Origin: Vigna angularis
Lineage: Eukaryota; Streptophyta; Magnoliopsida; Fabales; Fabaceae
Assembly (NCBI RefSeq): GCF_016808095.1
Contig: NC_068971.1
Span: forward strand, 26,308,131-26,372,130
Length of the DNA stretch: 64,000 bases
Direction: 5' to 3'
In this document: in pieces, positions 56,296 through 64,000 of the stretch
Numbering within the stretch: the stretch's first letter is position 1
How the letters are laid out: each line of letters starts with the position of its first letter
The notes under the pieces: generated by a model
The model's input: only the letters and a program-made list of their open reading frames with translations
What the model was told of the DNA's origin: nothing
Databases searched by the model: none
Position numbers and translations under genes: made by a program

Positions 56296-57349
56296 TGTTA
56301 CCAATGAGGAGCATTGGTGCTTTGAAGATAAAAGATTTTGATGATGCTGCAAGTGATAAAACTCGAAGAATCAAGTTATAATTGTTTTAAAAGAACTTTC
56401 GTAGTTTGCAAATGTATTAGGAAAGATTTCAACTTGTAAACACTTAGAAATCTCGTATCTTTAAGTTAGTTACGTATATAATCGATTATATGGTAGAATA
56501 ATCGATTATCATGAGCCTTCTTGAAAATCCATTTTGCACTGGAATAATCGATTATTACTCCAAATAATCGATTATCACTGGTCCTGATAAGAACTACACA
56601 AGTCCCTAGAATAATAGATTGTTCCTCAAAATAATCGAGTATCACTTTTTGAAAAACCCTGTAACGGACTTAAATAATCGATTATCACTAACAATAATCG
56701 ATTATCACTGGAAGTTGTAATCTGTCTTTTCACTTCAGACCAGTTGTCTATATATAGTTGTTTTTAAAACCCTTAGAGGGTTAACTCTGAGCTTTCTAAG
56801 AATACATTGTAACTGAGGAAGTTCTAAAAAGTTGGTTCATTGCATTGCCTGGTCTCGTGAATAGGAGAAGCTCGTGCTTTGTGGGTCAAAGGTCGGAGCA
56901 GTTCTCTTCAAGTTGGCAACGCTACTGTTCTTTCAGTTCGTTGGTTGAAGGAAGATTCTGACTGCACTGTTCTGATTCGTTGGTTGAAGGAAAGTGTGGT
57001 TGCTTGCTTTCGGTTCGTTGGTCGAAGGAAGCACCCTTCCGGTTCGTTAGTCTAAGGAAGGTTTTATCTTTCTGTTTCATTCACTCTATTGTAAATCTGT
57101 GAAACTGATTTTAGTGAAAACGTTAATCACTTTTTATAGTGATTAACAACTGGACGTAGAATCTTTTGATTCGAACCAGGATAAAAATTCTGTGTTGAAT
57201 TTTTCTACTCCCTACACTCGATAAATTTTCTCTAAGAAAACTAATTTTATAAAAACGGACCATATTAACTTAAGTTGTGACCGAACACGCTTTCCGCTAA
57301 TTTTATTCCGCTGCGCGAATCTACGATACCGGTTATCCTGATACCGACA
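56296..57349 (+). repeat. 3' LTR of the Sirevirus-like element
   Basis: 1054 bp. Close match to the 5' LTR, with the same palindromes and GTCGAAGGAAG units. It lacks about 30 bases near 57219 that the 5' LTR has at about 51367-51400, which accounts for the length difference. Confidence 0.92.
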
Positions 57350-57354
57350 CTAGG

Positions 57355-58086
57355 AAGACAAATGATATTAGAAAAATCAAGGGAAATGAGACTTAAGACA
57401 CTTGGAAGCAAACAAATGATGGTAACCTAACCTTTGTGATTGGAGATCCCATGAATAAGGTTCATATGGTTAAAAACAAGTCACTCGTTAGTTTTGGTAG
57501 CATTAAATTGATTTTAATCAATTATGTCAATTCCTGTCATGTGTGCGAAACTGTTAGAGACTACATTACGAGAGGTTAAACTTTGTCTTTAAAATTCTAT
57601 CTGGTGAAAGAATTTTAGCTTAAACAAAGTTTTAATGATTTTCTTATCCCTTATGGGTGGTGTATGATTTGCAGCATACACTTGATGAAATCACCTATAT
57701 GGGTCGCTTGCATTAGATTTTGGCATGATCTCTAGAGCACTCATGAATACAGGGCACACACATGACCTAATAAGAACAACACAACGATAACAACAAGGAT
57801 TGTGGGGGTGTATTGTGATTGATAAAACTCTAACACATGTCAAATGTCTTTGATTCATATAGCTTGATATACCAACTACACTGTGTGTTAAGTTTCTTGA
57901 TCTAAGACTGGTTCGTATAGTTTTCTATACCAGCTCTGATGCATTACAACCTATGAAACCCAGAATAAAAGTTTATTATCTTTCTTTTAATCTTTGTCTA
58001 ACCATCAGAACAAAGATTTGCGCTATTGCTTCATACAATCATTTTCCAAGTTTTCTATTTTCTTTCTTTTGTAATATGTGGGGGAT
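57355..58086 (+). other. 3' part of the old copia element: pol end and untranslated tail
   Basis: The first ~100 bases continue the copia RNase H C-terminus interrupted at DPLTKPLG. A non-coding tail leads to the GTGGGGGAT tract before the 3' LTR. No second ORF is seen. Confidence 0.6.
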
Positions 58087-58128
58087 TGTTGTAAAATAAT
58101 AATTTATTGCAAAATAAATATTGGATTT

Positions 58129-59566
58129 TGTTAGAAATGAAGAGCCTTGTTTCTCAACACCAAGAGGGGGGTGAATTGATGATCAATAAAAACAAATGTT
58201 TTTAAAATCTTTTCGCAAACTTAGAATGATCTTTAACCTTTCTTGTAATCTAAGTAATATGCATATGCAATGAAAGTAAAAGAGATAAGGAAAGAAGAAC
58301 AAACACAAGAATTTTATCCTGGTTCAGCCTCAATGCCTACATCCAGTTTCCTTCCAATCAACCTAAGATTGAAGGATTTTTCACTATAATGATTTGAGTT
58401 TTACACCAAAGGCTTTACAGAGACTCTCTCAAAGGTAAACACCTCTCTCACTCAACAATCAAATATAGAAAGAAAACACCTGCACAAAGAACCACATGTC
58501 CTTGCTGTAGAACCCTTTGAGACCACCTCTCAAAGTTAAAAACCCCTTGTTCTTCTTCCTGTCACGCATGAACAGGGCAGCACAATCCAAGATTGCAAAA
58601 TACAAGTTTTTGATCAATGTCGGAACACCTCAGTAGTGTAGATAAAGATCAGTCTGTTCGTCCATAATGTTTCTCTCAAGAATCCTTCAAGTTTCTTCCA
58701 ATTCTTTAAGTCTTAATTCTTGGAGCGTCTCAACAACCTGTAATACTATTCTCAAATCAAAGATATCAGATATGACAGTTTACAAATCAAAAATTCTTAC
58801 AGAGTTGCATGTAATGCGTCAATTTATAGTTTTCATCCTGACAGACGCAAAATAATCGATTACGTTAGTAATGTAATCGGTTACATTAAAATCAGATGTA
58901 ACAAAATTTCAACTAACACAGTTCTAATTGAATTCACAGTTAATGTAATCGATTTGAAATAAATGCTAGTCAAACATATTTAAAAATATGACCATTATAC
59001 TTATTTTGACTTAGACTGAAAATAGTTATCAAAAGATAATAGACTTAATTGATTACATAACCACTGTAATCGATTAAGCTCTTCACTTAAATAGATTTTG
59101 AAAACTTTTTCTCTTCAAAAACTCATCACAGCACATTTCAACAAGATATATGCAAAGACACAAGTTTTAATCGATTTAACACTTAATGTAATCGATTCAA
59201 AACTTGTTGTTTTGCCACAATTTAAAACATAAGTTGTTTGATGAACTTAATTGATTACAACATCACTGTAATCGATTAACTCATACATAGTTGCTTTGTG
59301 CTTGTGATTTTAAAACACAAAAACATTTAGTATGCATACAGAGATATAAACACATTATGATCACAGTAGTATGCAGACTAAACAATATATGAACATATGT
59401 ATTAATCAATAAACATTTTCATAGCCACATACATATGTATCAATCACAAATACACATTTGTTGTGTCATGACAACATTTATGTGTTGTTACAATCAATGT
59501 GTTGTCATCATCCAAAGCAAACACATCAAAGATTTGATTCAACACTCATATTGCTCCCTATCAACA
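58129..59566 (+). mobile_element. Solo LTR in the 3' LTR of the old copia element
   Basis: 1438 bp from TGTTAGAAATG to CTATCAACA, flanked by GATTT (58124-58128) and AATTT (59567-59571), 4 of 5 alike. A CAACACCAAGAGGGGGGTGA stretch lies near 58160. TGTAATCGATTA-like palindromes recur at 58850-59290. The interrupted LTR sequence continues on both sides. Confidence 0.75.
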
Positions 59567-59916
59567 AATTTAAACATGGGAAACGTTCAAAAGTGCAAAT
59601 AGTCAGCTTTTTGTTATTCATTATTATTGACAAAACGGTCTTTGGTGCAACATTCAGTTTTTATTTATTTATTTATTATTCATTATTGTTGGCAATGATC
59701 TTTGATCAAGTTTTTCACCTAGGGGGATTGTCTCATGCTCTATAAATAGAGCATTTCCTGTATTCTGAAACACACAACATTATCTCTCATTCTCCTTTAT
59801 CTTAGTTTCATCCTTTCTCCTTTTCTTTTCTAAAAATATCTTGGATTTATTTTCTACTATTTTTAGAGGCCTCAAGAAATATTGTTCGTGATTTTTTCAG
59901 CAGTTTCTACAAAACA

Positions 59917-61480
59917 AACTGTATGAAGAAAGCTTTTTCAATTTTGACTAAAGATCTTTAATTCAACCAAACAAGTCAGATAGTCATTAGACCAAACCAA
60001 ATAGCCCGATAATCATCTACACCACACCACCCTGACCGTAATCCAAACCATAATAGAACAACTTGACAGTTATAATAGTAATCTAAATTAGACCATACCA
60101 GATCAGTCCGATAATCATCCACACCAGATCAAAACCACTCACAAGTCATGACATTAGAAGAACGATAGTCCTCTACATCACACCACAACAACCTAACATT
60201 GATCCACAACAAACCAGAATAACCTACCAATCATCAATACCACACAAATTAGCTCGACAATAATTCAAAATCGTCTAACAAAACTACATATATTTGATTT
60301 CATAATGAAAAAAGAAATTAAACTGGAAAATCAACAAAAACTCTTGTACAACCCAATTAAAATTGTTCTTAAAAGAACAAAACAAATTTGTCGTAAAAAT
60401 GAATCCCGTTAGGTTAAAATACTGGTTTGAAACATATGAAAGTATCAAGATGTAAAGTCAGAAAGAATTGAGAGATGAGAAAACTTGTGAAGTCAGACGA
60501 GAAAGAAAACTTGTGAAGGCACGAGAGAGAAAAAAAAAGGATGGGGATGAAGTTTAGTTTCCCTTTTTCGTCTTACTATGATATTCCAATTATTATTTAC
60601 ATTATAGTTTTCCTTAACTAAAAGTATTACATATATATTTTTGTGAATTTGAATAAATTTAAATCAATTAAAGAGCAAGTAATAAAGAACATATATACTA
60701 ATATTTATATTATTTATTTATTGAGGGATTAATTAATTCCAATAATAATATAAAATAATTACTCCTTATTGTTATAACTTAAGTTTTTAAACCTAATTAT
60801 TAACATTAAGTAGCTGTAACTATATTTCAAGACAATATTAAGTAGCTGTAATTATATTTGAAGAAAATAAAGGAAGAAGATGCTGCATTTTTTTTAAAAT
60901 ATTTATAAAGTAAATTATATATATATATATATATGGGCGTTTGTATGTACTCATATTCCTTAATGGTTCTTTTAAAATATTTTTTTTAATATTTGACTAT
61001 AAATTTGAGTATATATACATAATTATATTAAAATAATACTTTTATTATAAATTTTAATTATATAAAAGTAAGGGTTATTGTAAACTTAGGAATAAGAGGT
61101 GGGAAAGCAATCATGCACCTATAATGTGGGTTAAGAAAAAAAAAAGAAAGATTTTTGGCACATGAAAGATATACGTGGCTGTTTCCTGTCCGTGCATTGT
61201 TAGGTCCAACCTACCTACTCCCTGCTTTTGTTCTTTTTCAAATTTCAAATAACTTCTGGAACATTCCTAAATGTCAATTAAACTTATTCCGTTAATTAAT
61301 TAATATTAGACACTGATCATTTCAAAAAATACCATTACTCGATCAGCTATAAAATACAAATATTAATACGCAACGAGACACGCGTCACTCTATCATGCAC
61401 CTCGAAAGCGACGCAGTGGTCCATTCCGTTTTCCAGAAACTTCTACACCATACCAGGGTCTTAGACTATGCAATCCGCAG
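59917..61480. other. Intergenic region, no gene seen
   Basis: 59950-60300 has many short ACC/CCAAACC and GATAATCATC words, likely repeat-derived. 60550-61300 is AT-rich with a (TA)n tract near 60918. No coding frame. Confidence 0.5.
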
Positions 61481-61484
61481 ATGC

Positions 61485-61560
61485 GGTCCTGATCGAGCCA
61501 CGTGTTCCAATCTCCACGTCATCATCCGACGTGGCGCGCTCTATTAGCTTGTAATTGATA
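61485..61560 (+). promoter_or_regulatory. G-box/ACGT cluster upstream of the RCC1 gene
   Basis: Within 80 bases are a CACGTG G-box (61500-61505) and two more ACGT cores (TCCACGTCATC and CGACGTGGC). Such ACGT elements bind plant bZIP and bHLH factors. They sit about 200-230 bases before the start codon. Binding is inferred only. Confidence 0.55.
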
Positions 61561-61734
61561 CGCTGTCTTCCAAGTTTAAACTCCTCTATTTTCTCTCAGC
61601 CTCTGGTTTTGGCTTCAACAAACGCAGAGTTGCTGTCGTTTCGTTTTGTTCTTCTTATTTAGAAGAGGTCAGGGGAATTTGTTCTGCGTTTTGGACCTTC
61701 GTCTTGTCGTTTCCTGGATCGGACTTTTCTCGCC

Positions 61735-62420
61735 ATGGGTGAAAACGAAGCTGCGGAGGAAGCGAAGGTGATGGTTGAGGAGGAAGAGTGCGCTGAGAAA
61801 ATGGTGTACATGTGGGGATACCTTCCTGGATCCTCGCTGGAAAAATCTCCGATACTGTCTCCGGTGCCGGTTCCTCTCTCCGATCCTTCACTTGCAGGAG
61901 ATTCGTGGAAGGACGTTTGCGGTGGTGGTTGCGGATTCGCCATAGCCATTTCAGGTAGATTACTCAGTCCGTTGACTTTATTTTGACCAAATTCATATTG
62001 AAACGTTAAACAACGTTGAAGACTTTATAGATCTGAAATCGTTAGTAGGAGATCCTCGAACTGTTTTTTCTTTCTTAATCCCGAATCATCGGTTAAAATC
62101 TGGAAAGCCTTTTTTGTTTTTCGTTTTTGTGAAATATGCGGATTTGTTTTTGTGATTTTGCAGAGAAAGGGAAGCTCATAACGTGGGGTTCTTCGGATGA
62201 TGAAAGCCAGAGCTACTTGACTTCTGGGAAGCATGGGGTAATGCAGTTAGTGTTCTAATATGGGGCTTGGTTTTGGTTGAATTTGTAGTTGGAATTGATT
62301 TTGCAACATGTTCTGGATGCATGTGCTTTCTGAAGGAGATTCCAGGGCCTTTTCAGCTTCCCACCGAGGCTTCAGTGGTGAAGGCTGCTGCTGGTTGGGC
62401 TCACTGTGCTACAGTCACTG
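61735..62420 (+). CDS. RCC1-repeat protein, 5' exons (partial)
   Basis: Three exons with GT-AG junctions: 61735-61954, 62164-62237 and 62336-62420, with phases that join cleanly. The protein starts with an acidic tail, then VYMWGYLPGSS, DSWKDVCGGGCGFAIAIS, EKGKLITWGSSDDESQSYL and AAAGWAHCATVT. The GxxH/W and TWG spacing is that of RCC1 repeats, which build a seven-bladed propeller, as in RCC1 and UVR8. The closest plant group I recall is the At3g53830 type. Target and role are unknown. The first donor after residue ~126 opens an intron of at least 1.5 kb, so most of the protein lies beyond the window. Confidence 0.88.
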
Positions 62421-62874
62421 GTAATGTTTTTTGTCCGATCTTGATTTAGTGGTCGTTTTGGAGATGATTCAGTGCTTTCTAGATTTTAATTTCCTATGAC
62501 TTAATATGGTTGGTCGCGTTACAAATTTTATAAATAAATTAGAAAATAATGCTTTTGTCTACTGCGGTACTTCTGCGAGCGAGTCACCATGATCTTTAGT
62601 TAGATTGTGTAAGCTGATTGCACCATAAACTCAAGCACATTTTAATGCTTATTATTGGATTCTGGTGCACAAAAGAAAAATGTGTCAACTCTTTTGACTG
62701 CAGTAAATCTTTGTGTGTATTGTATTGATTAATTGATAATTTATTACATAGATATTGACATTGTTCATCTGGCAGATTGACTATATAGTTTTATTTATTT
62801 ATTTTCTTAAATAAATAGACTTTCAATTAATAGGAAAAGTAACAGCATACGCTTGTATAATGTTGAGAAATCGA

Positions 62875-62875
62875 A

Positions 62876-62960
<85 letters not shown>
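62875..62960. repeat. (GT)n(TA)n microsatellite in RCC1 intron 3
   Basis: A short GTGTGT run is followed by about 70 bases of TA repeats ending in ACACAC. The flanking GT and AC make it a near-perfect palindrome. Confidence 0.95.
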
Positions 62961-62964
<4 letters not shown>

Positions 62965-63569
62965 TTAAGACCTAGTAATTTTTTTCGTTGAGAGAAGTGG
63001 AAAATATTTTTGTTTTTCTAACTTTTTTCTCTCTACTCTTTTATTTCAATGTTTGGTTTCTCGTTATTCACTTCCATACTTGAAGAATAGATTACTAATA
63101 GTTAAGGTGGCCAGTACATTAGGTAGCCAGAAGCCTCTTTACTGAACGATGTAATTTTTTTATTCAAAATTCGTTTTTGAATATTCTGAGAAACTGCATT
63201 ATAAATTAAACCTTTGAAGTTGATCGTTTACAAATTATAATGCTATTTTGTGTAAGTGCTTGAATTGATTGACATTACTTTTAAAGGAATTGAGGTGTCT
63301 TAACAATTAACAATCACAAGATACAAAAGAAATGTAGATAAGAGAGGATTTTAAGAATATAATAAAATAAAAGTGAGTGGATGTTTGAAGTTTAAAACCG
63401 TCTTAATGGATTTATAATAACTATTTGAACGATCATAGTGAGAGAAATTTTGTAGGCAGAGATAAAGTTAATTTCATAAATACATTATCATTGCAAACAT
63501 TTTGATTGGCCTGAAAGGAATAGGCAGAGATGGATAGTGTACGAGAGAAGAAAGAAGACTAACTAACTG

Positions 63570-64000
63570 GCTGTTATCTCTTAACGCCTTACAGAAGTTA
63601 AGGAGAGGCGGGAGAGGTAGTTATAAATAGAGGTTTAGTTAGTGGGGAAGGGACTTTTGGTGATAGGTTTGTAAAACAGGTATTGACATGTGGAGAGGGT
63701 TAAGCCTCTATTCTTCTTGTTGTACAAACATTCTTTTGTCAATAATACCCAGTTTCTTTCATACCTTGTGTTGTTTTGTGTCAAGAAGCAAGTTCTGGAT
63801 TAGGTTCCTTGTCCAGGAACCTATCAATTGGTCCGACCTGCCGGATCTTCAATCGGAAGGGTGACGTACACATGGGATGGAGGGCAGAGTGTTGGCGTTA
63901 AAAGGTCAAATGGAGGCGGTAGAGATTACGCTGGCCGAGACAAAGGCAGATACGGTCTTTTTGCGACATGAGACTGGAGCATTGAGGCAAAACTATGAGG
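63570..64000 (+). mobile_element. Start of a Ty3/gypsy element in RCC1 intron 3 (partial)
   Basis: An LTR-like stretch with TATAAATAGAGG (63622-63633) ends CTATCA (63826). A probable primer site, TTGGTCCGACCTGCCGG, follows. A frame from the ATG at 63877 reads like gypsy gag (QMEAVEITLAETKADT, then ALRQN) and is open to the window edge. The left LTR boundary is uncertain; 63570 is a guess. Confidence 0.65.

Larger units (their letters stand above)
50447..57349 (+). mobile_element. Sirevirus-like copia element lacking pol
   Basis: Two ~1.07-kb LTRs (50447-51529 and 56296-57349, TGTTACCAATG to GACA) lie within a perfect 5-bp duplication CTAGG (50442-50446 and 57350-57354). The primer site TGGTATCAAAG starts at 51532. 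Gag is 51576-52715. A second zinc knuckle lies near 52730-52800. Then pol is missing from the protease start to its last ~30 codons (about 54200-54295). An extra ORF remnant sits between pol and the 3' LTR, where Sireviruses have an env-like gene. Three GGGGGAG tracts (about 56101, 56159, 56287) match the multiple purine tracts described for Sireviruses. Confidence 0.9.
48290..59916 (+). mobile_element. Old Ty1/copia element split by two later insertions
   Basis: The end of a 5' LTR (to about 48338, TTTCTACAACA) resembles the end of a 3' LTR (to 59916, TTTCTACAAAACA). Between them lie gag (48600-48840), RT/RNase H (49480-50446) and, after a 6.9-kb Sirevirus-like insertion, a short pol end (57355-~57460). 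Next come an untranslated stretch and a GTGGGGGAT purine tract (58079-58086). The 3' LTR (58087-58128 plus 59567-59916) is itself split by a solo LTR. Confidence 0.75.

Overview
The window is a stretch of nuclear DNA from a dicot plant. It is very AT-rich, has GT-AG introns, and is packed with nested transposable elements. The retrotransposon vocabulary (repeated TAATCGATTA and CGTTCGGTC words, Tekay-like gypsy and Sirevirus-like copia) and the host genes suggest a warm-season legume of the Vigna/Phaseolus group. That placement is inference from familiarity, not from a search.

Only three resident host genes are supported. Two are tandem paralogues on the + strand encoding tropinone-reductase-like short-chain dehydrogenases: gene A at 28938-33446 and gene B at 34697-43244. 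They share the same five-exon structure, and in both the second intron is swollen by transposons (3.3 kb and 7.3 kb). The third is the 5' part of an RCC1-repeat gene (61735 onward), whose third intron holds a (TA)n tract and the start of a gypsy element that runs off the window.

Layout. 1-1520: 3' end of a dead copia element. 1521-6810: AT-rich intergenic DNA with one small inverted-repeat element. 6811-13825: nested Mutator-like (MULE) element with a 9-bp target duplication, holding an LTR retrotransposon (itself interrupted by a solo LTR) and a second MULE. 13827-16620: a copia LTR plus gag remnant, with a truncated LTR element inside the LTR. 17203-26956: a nearly complete Tekay-type gypsy element whose single gag-pol frame is broken only by TAG codons until one late frameshift. 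28938-43244: the two dehydrogenase genes. Gene B intron 2 holds a dead copia element with a TRIM solo LTR in it, and a CACTA-like element carrying pieces of four unrelated host genes. 43660-44230: AT array. 44650-46077: a long-TIR element carrying pieces of another host gene. 47100-59916: copia remnants, one split by a Sirevirus-like element (50447-57349, perfect 5-bp target duplication) and, in its 3' LTR, by a solo LTR. 59917-64000: intergenic DNA and the RCC1 gene.

The most notable content is transposon-mediated shuffling of host exons: a CACTA-like element joining PPR, V-ATPase subunit a, nitrite reductase and NEF1-like fragments in one orientation, and two or three Pack-MULE-like elements. 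Next are the TAG-only stop pattern in the gypsy element and a Sirevirus-like element that lost nearly all of pol but kept both gag and an extra ORF in the env position.
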